Source of the DNA: an uncultured Roseburia sp.
GTDB lineage: Bacteria > Bacillota > Clostridia > Lachnospirales > Lachnospiraceae
Assembly: GCA_947174805.1 (NCBI GenBank)
Contig: CAMWKH010000012.1
Coordinates: 1 to 64,000 of the forward strand
Direction: 5' to 3'
DNA length: 64,000 bases
This document shows positions 51,843-60,616 of the stretch, in pieces. The first letter of the stretch is position 1, and each line of letters begins with the position of its first letter. The position numbers and the translations under genes were made by a program. A model generated the notes under the pieces. It ran no database searches. It saw only the letters and a list, made by a program, of their open reading frames with translations, and was not told the origin of the DNA.

Positions 51843-53087
51843 TATGATGGCACGGAATTTCGGTGTTGTTCCGTAGAGCAAAACCCCTACCCGGTAAATT
51901 TTTGCGGAAATGATTCCAATGCCAAAGACAGAGACAATCAGGATGGCAATAGATAGTGCCACTTCATAAAAAGGTACAGTGCTCATGGCAATTCTGGTAA
52001 ACATGGCCATAGGGGAAGTAAATGGTATATAAGAACATACTTTCATTACCATATTATCCACATTTCCGGAGGACATGGAAAATACCACTGCAAAAAATGC
52101 TGCAATAAATAATAATGTTAAAGGCATAACTGAGGTGTTAATATCTTCCACTTTGGATGCCATGGAGCCGATGGCGCCGTAGAGGAATGCGTATACAAAA
52201 AAGCCAAGTACAAAGAAAATAAGCATATATGCCAACAGGTAAAGAGGCATGTCAAAGAGGGAAGTGATAATAGGATTATTTCCCCACATAGACTTATTCA
52301 TGTTGTAAAACAGGTATGCAGAGCCAAAAACAGCTACAAGCTGGATAATTCCCGCCACGCAGGAGGCAATCACTTTGCCGAACATCATACTGGCCGGTTT
52401 TGCACTGGTAATTAAAAGCTCCATAGCACGGGAAGATTTTTCTGTTGCAACATTTGTGGCAACCATCTGCCCATATAGAAGGATTGCCATATATAAAACC
52501 ATAATCATGATATAAGTGTAAAAATAGTTCTGTGCCTGGTCAACTCCCAGGCTCTCCGTTTCATGGTTAATCTGGAGAGAGAGAATCTCAGCGGCTTTTT
52601 CCCCGGGGACTCCTTCCTGTGACATAGCGTCCATGCGGTAAAGGTTTAAGAGCAGTTCATCTGCAATGGCTGTGTTTCTGTCGTACATGTTGAGATTATT
52701 CACATAATAGGTATAGGAATTGAGATTTTCCATGACAAAGGCGCATTCCACTTCCTCAGAGGTAATCTGCTTCTTTAAATCGGCAATCTCTCCCTTTGCT
52801 GCCTCAACCTTATATTCCGGGAAGGCGGAAGTAAAAGCTTCACATAGGAGTTCCGTCTGTTGAGGTGTATCAGAGTAAACTGCCATGACAGGGGTGTTCT
52901 CGTCATGTACAGAAAGTTCCTGCTGGGCGGAAGCATCGTTTTTGCCGCCGATAATCAGACCGGAAACCCTGGGAAAAAACATTACCCCGGCAATGAGTAC
53001 CATCAAAAAGATGGTGATTCCCAAAAATATTTTATTTTTTAGATAACTTAAAAGTTCAAATTTAAGTATGGTTCCAAATTGATTCAT
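51822..53087 (-). CDS. ABC-2 type permease (NatB-like)
   Basis: This 421-aa membrane protein has an N-terminal helix (IFLGITIFLMVLIAGVMFF), a large extracytoplasmic domain (~45-185) and five to six C-terminal helices (YIMIMVLYMAILLYGQMV; GIIQLVAVFGSAYLFY; LLFIAAFFAVVF). This is the NatB/ABC2_membrane_3 layout; B. subtilis NatAB exports Na+, but substrates differ among homologues. Its ATG overlaps the ATPase stop by one nucleotide (TAATG). Confidence 0.87.
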   Translation of the reverse strand: MNQFGTILKFELLSYLKNKIFLGITIFLMVLIAGVMFFPRVSGLIIGGKNDASAQQELSVHDENTPVMAVYSDTPQQTELLCEAFTSAFPEYKVEAAKGEIADLKKQITSEEVECAFVMENLNSYTYYVNNLNMYDRNTAIADELLLNLYRMDAMSQEGVPGEKAAEILSLQINHETESLGVDQAQNYFYTYIMIMVLYMAILLYGQMVATNVATEKSSRAMELLITSAKPASMMFGKVIASCVAGIIQLVAVFGSAYLFYNMNKSMWGNNPIITSLFDMPLYLLAYMLIFFVLGFFVYAFLYGAIGSMASKVEDINTSVMPLTLLFIAAFFAVVFSMSSGNVDNMVMKVCSYIPFTSPMAMFTRIAMSTVPFYEVALSIAILIVSVFGIGIISAKIYRVGVLLYGTTPKFRAIIKAVRKA

Positions 53088-53992
53088 TACTTTTTCCCTC
53101 CTTTTTCTTCGCCTCCGGTGTACTCCACAAAAATGTCATTTAAAGAAGGCTCAAAAACTTTTAGTTCATCTATGTCGTATTTATTGGTAAGGTACTGCAT
53201 CATTTCCTGTTTTTTGTCAGGGGAATCCAGTTGAATCAGCACTTCCCCTGTCTCGGTTCTGCTGCTTATGCCTGTTAAGTCAGATAATATGTCATCTTCC
53301 CGGTCTGAGCGGAGAATCAGTTTATCCCTTGTATAATTGTGCTTAATGTCGTGGAGATTTCCTTTTAAAACGATTTCCCCCTGATTGATAATGGCGATAT
53401 TGCTGCAGAATTCTTCAATATAACTCATTTGATGACTGGAAAAAAGCACAATTTTTCCCTTTGCAATCTCTTCTTTTACCACATCTTTTAAAAGCATGGC
53501 ATTTACAGGGTCAAGACCAGAGAAAGGCTCGTCTAAAATTACGATTTCCGGGTTGTGGGCAAGAGCGGTAATTAACTGTATTTTCTGCTGGTTTCCTTTG
53601 GAAAGAGTGTCCAGCCGCTTATTGCGGTACTGTGTCATGTCCAGCCTTTCAAGCCAGTAATCTGCAGCTTTTACCGCCTCTTTGGATTTCATTCCGTGGA
53701 GCTGGGCGAAATACACTAATTGGTCAATAATTTTCTTTTTGGGATAAAGCCCCCGTTCTTCCGGAAGATAACCGATTTTTATCTTATTGTAGTTAATCGG
53801 AGCATCGTCTATTAAGACGTTTCCATTTTCTGCGGGAAACACATCCATTAAAATACGTATTGTGGTGGTCTTTCCGGCGCCATTACGCCCCAAAAGGCCA
53901 AAAGCCTCCCCGCTGTGGGCGAAAAAGGAGATGCCTTTTAAAACTACCTTTTCACCAAAGCTTTTTTCAATATTTTTAAGTTCCAGTTTCAT
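53087..53992 (-). CDS. ABC transporter ATP-binding protein (NatA-like)
   Basis: This 301-aa ATPase has Walker A GLLGRNGAGKTTT (~34-46), the Q-loop, the signature LSKGNQQKIQ (~136-145), Walker B VILDEPFSGLDP and the H-loop SSHQ. The C-terminal ~90 residues are the usual extension of export ATPases. GGAGG supports ATG 53992; a longer in-frame start would lie upstream of the promoter. It drives the NatB-like permease. Confidence 0.93.
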   Translation of the reverse strand: MKLELKNIEKSFGEKVVLKGISFFAHSGEAFGLLGRNGAGKTTTIRILMDVFPAENGNVLIDDAPINYNKIKIGYLPEERGLYPKKKIIDQLVYFAQLHGMKSKEAVKAADYWLERLDMTQYRNKRLDTLSKGNQQKIQLITALAHNPEIVILDEPFSGLDPVNAMLLKDVVKEEIAKGKIVLFSSHQMSYIEEFCSNIAIINQGEIVLKGNLHDIKHNYTRDKLILRSDREDDILSDLTGISSRTETGEVLIQLDSPDKKQEMMQYLTNKYDIDELKVFEPSLNDIFVEYTGGEEKGGKK

Positions 53993-54012
53993 AATGTCCT
54001 CCATTCTCTTGA

Positions 54013-54034
54013 TTGTACGATTGTAATAATACAA
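54013..54034. promoter_or_regulatory. Operator-like dyad at the natAB promoter
   Basis: TTGTA (54013-54017) and TACAA (54030-54034) form an inverted repeat spaced 12 nt, covering the -10 box and transcription start. The placement suggests a repressor such as a GntR/YtrA-type protein; none is encoded here. Confidence 0.45.
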
Positions 54035-54054
54035 CAGCAATGAGCTTTTGTCAA
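54026..54054 (-). promoter_or_regulatory. Promoter of the NatAB-like operon
   Basis: On the minus strand TTGACA (54054-54049), 17-nt spacer, TATTAT (54031-54026): a near-perfect sigma-A promoter 34 nt before ATG 53992. Confidence 0.85.
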
Positions 54055-54076
54055 GAAACCCCAACATAAAGAAATA

Positions 54077-54094
54077 CCCTGCCAAAAGGCAGGG
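54077..54094 (-). terminator. Probable terminator of the diguanylate cyclase gene
   Basis: CCCTGCC/GGCAGGG with a 4-nt loop, followed on the minus strand by a weakly T-rich TATTTCTTTAT. Confidence 0.5.
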
Positions 54095-54103
54095 ATTAAG
54101 TTT

Positions 54104-56023
54104 TTATTGCTCAATTTCATATTCCGCATAGCGTCCTTTTGTATTCTTTTTTACAACATAGAGAGCCTCATCTGCGTGGCTCAGCAACAGGGAAATGCTG
54201 CTTTTTGCATCATTGGTCCAGGCGAATCCGCTGGAAGCGCTTATTATTTTGGACTCTGTCTCGGAAAGTTTTATGCTGTGCTCCTTTAGGGTGGAATAGA
54301 AAGAATCTAAATAAGCAACAACTTGTTCTTTCTGGTCACAGTTATAAATCATCATACAAAATTCATCACCGGAACGCCTGGCCGAGAGAATATGTTCTTC
54401 GGGCATGGATTTTAATACGTGGGCAAATCTCTGGAGATATGCGTCACCCATGTCATGGCCGTATGTATCGTTTATAGATTTGAAATGGTCTAAATCCATC
54501 ATTACAAGGGCGCAAAGTTTTCCGTCAGGCATTTGATGTAAAATTTTTTTAGCTAATTCTTTAAAATGTCCAAATTTGTATAATCCTGTAAGTGGGTCAT
54601 GGGTATTCTCATAGTGCATCTGCTGCTTTTCTGTTACATCTTTTGTCACATCGGCTATAATACCAAGATATCCCTCCTGGGACTGTGACATGCGGATATG
54701 AATATATCTGGAATCTCCTATTTTAAATATTTCCTTTTCCCCATCTATGGGATGTTTTAAAATATCTTTGATATATTGGTCAAAAAGGGAAACATTTTGG
54801 TAAAGCCTGGAAGCCTCTTTGTCCGGCAGTTCTAAAAGCCTGGAAAGCCCTGATGTCACGAAAACATGCTGAACCCCTTTCTCATATTCAAATGCCGCCA
54901 GGGGAATACCGCTGATTTCAATTATGGCAGAAATGCGGTCAGAGAGGCTGACAATGCTTTTTACCATAGTGTTAATTCCATTGCTTAGCGCTTCAAACTC
55001 CCGGTTTCCTCCCACAGTTACAGTGGTATCCAAATTACCTTTTGTAATGGCGTACAGGTTCTTTATAATATCATGTATGCCCTGGATTACTTTTTGTTTT
55101 ACCAGGTAATTCAAAAGAAGGATAACCGCAGTTTCTATAAATATTAAATAGAAGAAGGTGGCAAGGGTATTTCCCCACAATTTCCGGTAAAGGGTATGTT
55201 TGGGGAGGGCAGCACACAAAAGGACCTCTTCATAAGGCATGCTCACCACATACATGGATGTGTCGTTTCCTGTTCTATATGCCCCCTTTGTACAGTCCAA
55301 AAGGTCATGAAGTTTATAACAATCCCCGTAAAAATCTTTAGAAAGGCCGTCTGAATGGCCTAACATTTCTCCGGTGGCTGCATCCAACACAAAGAGTTCC
55401 TCTCCAATGTCCGTGGGAAATCTGGAAAAAATATATTCATAAGTATTTCGTGACTGTGCGCTTAACTGTCTGGTAGGGGTAAAGCCTACCTGGACAATTC
55501 CCTTTACGGCTTTTCTGGAAACACCTACATACTGCCGTATTTTCCCTTCCGCCGCATTGGGCTGGGCATCCTGAATGAAATAGGCATCCTCGTCGCTGCT
55601 GTCTAAAAGAGCAAGAAAGGCTTTGGTCTGTTCATGCTCTGCCATATCAAAGCCTACATATTTGGAGACGGAGGCAGAGACGATAATTCCATTTTCATCA
55701 ATGACATGTAATTCATCTACATTAAGCAAATTTGCCAGATACTGCATTTCCGATACGTCCAGGGAGACTTCCGGCTGTCTGTCCAATACATATGCGGCGG
55801 CTCTTGCCCTTGTAAGGTAATCTTCATCCAGACTGTCCTTTAAGAGAGAAAGCTCTTCCTGGTTGTGTTCCAAGGTATGTATCATCTGTTCCATTTTGGC
55901 GTGAAAGGAGCCCAACTGCTGAGTTTCCAGCATGTGCAGGCTAAATAGAAAGTTAATGCCAAGTATGAGAAATACAGCTGCTGTTATTATAAAAAAAGTA
56001 TATTTAATAAATATTTTTTGCAT
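54104..56023 (-). CDS. Membrane-bound diguanylate cyclase (Cache-HAMP-PAS-GGDEF)
   Basis: This 639-aa protein has an N-terminal helix (8-29), an extracellular sensor of Cache type (~35-280), a second helix (~287-308), a HAMP-like segment, a PAS-like domain (~360-455) and a C-terminal GGDEF domain (DPLTGLYKFGHF; MMDLDHFKSINDTYGHDMGD). The catalytic signature is SGDEF (551-555) instead of GGDEF, a variant known to be active in some proteins. No I-site RxxD is obvious before it. It would make c-di-GMP in response to an external ligand. Single gene. Confidence 0.87.
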   Translation of the reverse strand: MQKIFIKYTFFIITAAVFLILGINFLFSLHMLETQQLGSFHAKMEQMIHTLEHNQEELSLLKDSLDEDYLTRARAAAYVLDRQPEVSLDVSEMQYLANLLNVDELHVIDENGIIVSASVSKYVGFDMAEHEQTKAFLALLDSSDEDAYFIQDAQPNAAEGKIRQYVGVSRKAVKGIVQVGFTPTRQLSAQSRNTYEYIFSRFPTDIGEELFVLDAATGEMLGHSDGLSKDFYGDCYKLHDLLDCTKGAYRTGNDTSMYVVSMPYEEVLLCAALPKHTLYRKLWGNTLATFFYLIFIETAVILLLNYLVKQKVIQGIHDIIKNLYAITKGNLDTTVTVGGNREFEALSNGINTMVKSIVSLSDRISAIIEISGIPLAAFEYEKGVQHVFVTSGLSRLLELPDKEASRLYQNVSLFDQYIKDILKHPIDGEKEIFKIGDSRYIHIRMSQSQEGYLGIIADVTKDVTEKQQMHYENTHDPLTGLYKFGHFKELAKKILHQMPDGKLCALVMMDLDHFKSINDTYGHDMGDAYLQRFAHVLKSMPEEHILSARRSGDEFCMMIYNCDQKEQVVAYLDSFYSTLKEHSIKLSETESKIISASSGFAWTNDAKSSISLLLSHADEALYVVKKNTKGRYAEYEIEQ

Positions 56024-56100
56024 GGCTTCCCCTTTTTTTAATATATAACAATTATAAAAGGTTTTGAGATAACCAAAGTCCTTTTTTTTCGCATATGATA

Positions 56101-57390
56101 CTAAAATTTCGCAAAAAGCAGAATTTTAAATATTCCTCCTTCACAAAAGCAGCCGATATTTCCACCTATTTTGTCGGAAAAGGCTGAAACGCTCTGCATT
56201 CCCAGGCCGTGATATCCTCCTTTTTTGCTCCTGGGCAGCCCGGTAACAGGGTCAAATAGTATTTCTTTTTCACAGGGGTTTTTTATTTCAACCAATAAAT
56301 GGTCTTTTTCACAGTGGATTTTTACATCTACATATCTTTTATCTTCTTTTAGGTCCTTTACATGGGTAATGGCATTCTCCAGCAGATTAGCGATTACGGA
56401 GGCAAATTCATAGTCCTTAACAGGAAGTTTTTTGGGCAGCAGAATATCACCCCGGATATCAACCTGGAAGGAACGGGCAATTCTGGTCATTTCCGAGAGA
56501 ATAGAGTTAAGAATGATATTGCTGCAGTAGGTTATCACTTTGTTGTCATCTGCCACTTCACTGATATGTTTTGTGATTTTTTTAATTTGTTCATATTCCC
56601 CTTGAGCCAGCAGAGAATCAATCATACTGGAATAGTGCCTCATATCGTGGCGAAGTATTTTTAAGTTCAACTCGCACTGCTCTACCAGATGGTATTGGTT
56701 TTCCAATCCTTTTATATGGGACTCAAATACTAAGTTTTTCCAGTAAATGCCAGCATTATTTGATTCACTTTCCAGATACCGAAGCACCACAACGTAGGAG
56801 ACGAACATAGTAATAATGAATATTATGGTGCCGGGAATATTTTGTGGCTGCTCATACAGTGAATGGGGAAAGAAAGACAGAAAGGAAAATCCGCAATAAA
56901 AGAAAACAGGAATGAGACATAGCTCCCACCAGCTTTTCATTAACTTCCTCTCGTATCCTTTCAGACAGATGTCCCGAATTCTGAAATACAGGAAAATTAA
57001 AATTCCTGCATGGATAAAAAGGCCTCCGATCAAAGACAAAAGAGCATGATTCGTGTATATATGAAAAATACATGTTGCAATACTTCCGGCAATCACATAG
57101 TTGGAGGCGCTCAATGTCATAAAAAGGGCTCTTGTATCTCTTGTCCGGGAGATGAAGATGCCTGTAAACTGTGTGACAAATATCTGGAAAAGAGTCACAA
57201 GTACATAACATAAGCCGCTGTCCGGAAAAAGGTTTAATTTTATAATATCCGTAATTGTAAGTAAGAAAAAAGAAGTAAAACAGATTGCCTTTGTTTTTCC
57301 CTTGGAATAACGGTGAACTACAAAAAAATAGATAAATAGCATTAAAAAAATATGGCTTAGCATATAAAAAGTATTTTTAAAAAAGTCCAT
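56101..57390 (-). CDS. GHKL sensor histidine kinase (AgrC/HPK10 type)
   Basis: This 429-aa kinase has six to seven N-terminal membrane helices (~1-205), a coiled linker, an HPK10 H-box (LKILRHDMRHYSSMIDSLLA, His in RHDMRH) and a GHKL ATPase with N-box VIANLLENAITH and G-box GGYHGLGMQSV. It pairs with the LytTR regulator encoded 7 nt upstream. No AgrB processing protease or peptide gene is visible, so the ligand is unknown. Confidence 0.88.
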   Translation of the reverse strand: MDFFKNTFYMLSHIFLMLFIYFFVVHRYSKGKTKAICFTSFFLLTITDIIKLNLFPDSGLCYVLVTLFQIFVTQFTGIFISRTRDTRALFMTLSASNYVIAGSIATCIFHIYTNHALLSLIGGLFIHAGILIFLYFRIRDICLKGYERKLMKSWWELCLIPVFFYCGFSFLSFFPHSLYEQPQNIPGTIIFIITMFVSYVVVLRYLESESNNAGIYWKNLVFESHIKGLENQYHLVEQCELNLKILRHDMRHYSSMIDSLLAQGEYEQIKKITKHISEVADDNKVITYCSNIILNSILSEMTRIARSFQVDIRGDILLPKKLPVKDYEFASVIANLLENAITHVKDLKEDKRYVDVKIHCEKDHLLVEIKNPCEKEILFDPVTGLPRSKKGGYHGLGMQSVSAFSDKIGGNIGCFCEGGIFKILLFAKF

Positions 57391-57397
57391 GTCTCTC

Positions 57398-58132
57398 CTA
57401 TCTGTACTGTTCTGAATAGAATAAAAGATATTCTTTTTTTACTTCTGCAGTTCTTTTTTTGCTCACAGGGATAGTTATGCCGCTTTCCATAACCACGGAG
57501 TTAGGCAGCAGTTTTTTCACATATTTCAGGTTAATCACAAAGGATTTGTGGACCTGAAGGAAGTTTTTATCACACAGAAGTTCCTCAATCTCCTCGTCAA
57601 AAGACTTTCGGATAAAAATGCTTTTGATAATTTCGCCGCTTGTCAGATGTATCTCAAGAGTACGGGATACATTTTCCACGTATTGTATTTTAGAATGGGA
57701 GGCAGATACCAGCCCTTCCTTAGTTTTAATCAGATAAACGGGTCCCTTTTTTATCTCTCTCGAGGAGAGGGCGTAGTCTAAAGCTTCAAATAAATCTGTT
57801 TCACGAATGGGCTTTAAGAGATATCTCACTGCGTGGAGGGAATAGGCGTCCAGTGCAAAATCTGTGGAGGAAGTAATATAAATAATTATACTTTCAGAGC
57901 CGGATTTTAAGAGCTGCCTGCCAAGGTCAATGCCGGTTTTTTCTGACATAATCATATCTAAGAGGTAGATATCCGCCAGGTCTTTTTCACGTATCCGGTT
58001 GTAGAGCTTTAGTGGGTCAGAGTATTTTTCTGTTATGATTTCAAGGTTTGGATAAAGCTTTGTATACTCATTTAACAGTTTTTCTATTTTTATCATGTCC
58101 TCAATGTTGTCATCACAAATTACTATTTTCAT
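57398..58132 (-). CDS. LytTR-family response regulator (AgrA type)
   Basis: This 244-aa regulator has an N-terminal receiver (IVICDDN; phospho-acceptor about D59 in IYLLDM; YITSS; Lys in RYLLKPI) and a C-terminal LytTR DNA-binding domain (SASHSKIQYVENVSRTLEI, FLQVHKSFVINLKYVKKL). ATG 58132 is taken as the start because it begins the receiver fold; the longer frame to 58204 adds no domain. First gene of the pair with the GHKL kinase. Confidence 0.88.
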   Translation of the reverse strand: MKIVICDDNIEDMIKIEKLLNEYTKLYPNLEIITEKYSDPLKLYNRIREKDLADIYLLDMIMSEKTGIDLGRQLLKSGSESIIIYITSSTDFALDAYSLHAVRYLLKPIRETDLFEALDYALSSREIKKGPVYLIKTKEGLVSASHSKIQYVENVSRTLEIHLTSGEIIKSIFIRKSFDEEIEELLCDKNFLQVHKSFVINLKYVKKLLPNSVVMESGITIPVSKKRTAEVKKEYLLFYSEQYR

Positions 58133-58321
58133 ATGTCTTTTGTCCTGCCTGCGTATTTGTCTCATAATTTTGGAAATCGTCATAGGATTGTGCGTCTGAT
58201 ACATTGTAGCACATAAGGGAAAATTCAGCGAGAAATATTTTTCTATGGTGAAACTTTTTCATGCCATAACTCGTATTATTTATATAAGGTGCATTAATTT
58301 TCAGACAGGAGGGTACAAAAA

Positions 58322-59116
58322 ATGAGCGTTTTGGGAATCGGGAATCATAGATATGAGAATTATGGATATGCAGGTGTACATAGAAGAGGGCAAAAGCCAG
58401 AGGGACAAGGGGATTTCCAGGGGTTTCAGGCCCAAAAACCACAAGAGGATGGGGAGAAAAAATTAGAGGTTACGCCGGAGGAAGCACAGAAGAAAGGGGA
58501 AGAGGAAGACCAGGAGAAGACCGAAACAAGGGAAGATATTATCGAGAACCCGGACGGTTCAAGGGTACTTGTGCTAACTTCTAAAATGGGTGACAGGACA
58601 ATTACCAAAAGCGTAAAGCTGCCGGACCGTCCCATGGGGCTGCCGGAGAAATCATCCGAAAAATCTAAGATTAGCAGCGGTCCAAAAGTGTATACAGTGT
58701 TTATGGAGGATGAGGATACACTGTATTCTGGGGGAAATGGTACGGGACTTTCTTTCTATATTAAGTGGGCCGAGGATTCCACGGAGGAAAATCCTGTGAT
58801 GGTTGCCAAAGGGGTGGATGAGAACGGAGAGGAATTTGAACAAAGGATTCACATAAACGATATTAATCCAAGTAATGCTACTTTGGTGGAAATGCGGGCA
58901 TTGGAAGCGTATACCGGCGTGGAGAAAAACGGCGGATTGTCTTCTCTTCCCATGGAAACAGGAGATATGGGGTTAAATGACAGAAGGAATTTTATGGAGA
59001 TGTTTAAAAAGCAGATTTCGGACATGGCCCTTTTAAAGCAGAAGGCGGCTGCGGCTTACTATGAGTATAGCATGAGGAATTACTGGGATTTTATGGAGGA
59101 CAGAGACAAAAATTAA
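58322..59116 (+). CDS. Unknown acidic protein divergent from the LytTR pair
   Basis: This 264-aa protein is unrecognised. The N-terminal ~110 residues are low-complexity and charged (Glu/Lys/Gln-rich), the middle (~115-190) looks like a beta-rich domain (YTVFMEDEDTLYSGGNGTG, FYIKWAEDSTEENPVMVAKG), and the C-terminus is helical (LLKQKAAAAYYEYSMRNYWD). There is no signal peptide. ACAGGAGGG precedes ATG 58322. It starts about 190 nt from the divergent response regulator, so regulation by it is plausible but unproven. Confidence 0.6.
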   Translation: MSVLGIGNHRYENYGYAGVHRRGQKPEGQGDFQGFQAQKPQEDGEKKLEVTPEEAQKKGEEEDQEKTETREDIIENPDGSRVLVLTSKMGDRTITKSVKLPDRPMGLPEKSSEKSKISSGPKVYTVFMEDEDTLYSGGNGTGLSFYIKWAEDSTEENPVMVAKGVDENGEEFEQRIHINDINPSNATLVEMRALEAYTGVEKNGGLSSLPMETGDMGLNDRRNFMEMFKKQISDMALLKQKAAAAYYEYSMRNYWDFMEDRDKN

Positions 59117-59124
59117 ATAGAAAT

Positions 59125-59160
59125 TTCCTTTCCGGCTGCCTTTTTCAAGCCGGAAAGGAA
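59125..59160. terminator. Hairpin between convergent genes
   Basis: TTCCTTTCCGGCT (59125-59137) pairs perfectly with 59148-59160 (13 bp). T-runs are weak on both sides, so termination is probable but not certain. Confidence 0.6.
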
Positions 59161-59179
59161 GGCTTACACCAGATTTCCT

Positions 59180-59710
59180 TCAGGAATCGTTTTCGCCGAT
59201 TAAGCGATAGGTTTCAGGGCTCGCAATAATAAGGGGAAAGCTGTCGGAGTCTATGTCAACATAGCAGATGTAGGCTTTTCCATCCAAGGCGTCGTTTATT
59301 TTTTCAATCCACATATCTACATTGAAATTTTCATCCAGGTTTAAGGATGGTAAAATATGGGAAATCATGGTATAGTTTTTAAGCTGCTCCAGTGACCAAA
59401 GAAAATCCTCTAAACTGCATTTCCAGTCTACTTCATAGAGATAGCCGTATTCCTGAAGCTCATCCACCATTGCAAGGAAGAAAAGGTCATCCAGATCAAT
59501 CTCGTCTTCTGCTTCTTCATTTTCATAATCAATCTCCCGTTCATGGAAACGCTGTGCATTTTTTGTAAAGTATTCCTTTGGATGAGTAAGGGCCCATTCT
59601 AATTGTCTCATAACATCTTCATGATTAGCGGAGATTGCTTCTGCTATTTCCAGAATGTCTTCATAGTCCCGGCGTTCATATTCTTTCAGTAAGATATCTA
59701 AAATGTTCAT
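59180..59710 (-). CDS. Unknown acidic protein (176 aa)
   Basis: This 176-aa helical, acidic protein has the order MNILDILLKEYERRDYEDIL, a Glu-rich patch (ENEEAEDEIDLDDLFFL), a DWKCSLEDFLWSLEQLKNY segment and a C-terminal AYICYVDIDSDSFPLIIASP. It resembles proteins of the DUF6630 type, but I am not certain. ATG 59710 follows GGGAGAAG. No membrane segment or enzyme motif is visible. Convergent with the 58322 gene and divergent from cwlD. Confidence 0.55.
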   Translation of the reverse strand: MNILDILLKEYERRDYEDILEIAEAISANHEDVMRQLEWALTHPKEYFTKNAQRFHEREIDYENEEAEDEIDLDDLFFLAMVDELQEYGYLYEVDWKCSLEDFLWSLEQLKNYTMISHILPSLNLDENFNVDMWIEKINDALDGKAYICYVDIDSDSFPLIIASPETYRLIGENDS

Positions 59711-59875
59711 GGTTTTTAACTTCTCCCTTTTTGAGACAGGCATCCGTGAAAATTCCTGTCATAACTTTTTATTTGATATTTTAGCATAAATCAGGGGCAG
59801 AATCTATAAAAATTTCAGGTATGAGAACATGCCGATATCTCATATGGTAGAGTAAAGAATCTGTGGAGCAGGGAT

Positions 59876-60565
59876 TTGAAGAAAAAAATAGAATTGATTA
59901 TGGCTATTATCATATTGCTTTCTGTGGCACTTCTTACCCGAAGGGAAGCTGTCATTTTTACAGGGGCAGATGCCAAAACAATAAACCAAAACTGCATTGT
60001 GATAGATGCCGGACATGGAGGGGATGACCCTGGGAAAATCGGTATTAACAAGGCCCTGGAAAAAGATATAAACCTTTCTATTGCACAAAAGCTGAAAGTG
60101 CTCCTTGAGAGCCAGGGCTATGAAGTGGTGATGACGAGAACCACTTCGGAAGGGTTATATCAGCCCGGTTCCAGAAATATGAAGGTGGAAGATATGCGCA
60201 ACCGGTGTAATATTATCACAGAAGCCATGCCGGTGTTTACTGTGAGCATCCATCAGAACAGTTATCCGGAAGAGTATGTAAACGGAGCGCAGGTGTTTTA
60301 TTATAAACAGTCACCGGAGGGGGAGGCTTTGGCGAAAAAAATACAGAGCAGTATGATAGCCCGCCTTGACCCAGGGAAACAGAGGGTGGAGAAAGCCAAT
60401 GACAGCTACTATATGTTGAAAAAAACCCCCACCCCCACTGTGATTGTGGAATGTGGATTCCTCTCTAATTGGGAAGAAGCGGAAAAACTATGCACAGAAG
60501 AATACCAAGATCAGGTGGCCTGGGCGATACACATGGGGATTATGCAGTATTTAAATGAAGAGTGA
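59876..60565 (+). CDS. N-acetylmuramoyl-L-alanine amidase (CwlD-like)
   Basis: This 229-aa Amidase_3 enzyme has an N-terminal membrane segment (IELIMAIIILLSVALL), then IVIDAGHGGDDPG (zinc His), the catalytic region with DMRNRCNI (metal Glu position in KVEDMRNRC), SIHQNS (zinc His) and VECGFLSN with the catalytic Glu. Size and layout match CwlD, which makes muramic-delta-lactam precursors in spore cortex. The start is TTG 59876, with GGAGCAGGGA upstream. Assignment to CwlD rather than another Amidase_3 rests on length and the spore-forming context. Confidence 0.85.
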   Translation: MKKKIELIMAIIILLSVALLTRREAVIFTGADAKTINQNCIVIDAGHGGDDPGKIGINKALEKDINLSIAQKLKVLLESQGYEVVMTRTTSEGLYQPGSRNMKVEDMRNRCNIITEAMPVFTVSIHQNSYPEEYVNGAQVFYYKQSPEGEALAKKIQSSMIARLDPGKQRVEKANDSYYMLKKTPTPTVIVECGFLSNWEEAEKLCTEEYQDQVAWAIHMGIMQYLNEE

Positions 60566-60616
60566 GGGAATGGCTTTATCGCCGTATAGGATTTGAATAT
60601 ACATCTTTAAAATTAC

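Noticed and set aside
58205-58321. Possible small signalling peptide gene next to the AgrC/AgrA-like pair
   Set aside because: No open frame with a ribosome site and a Cys-containing propeptide was seen.
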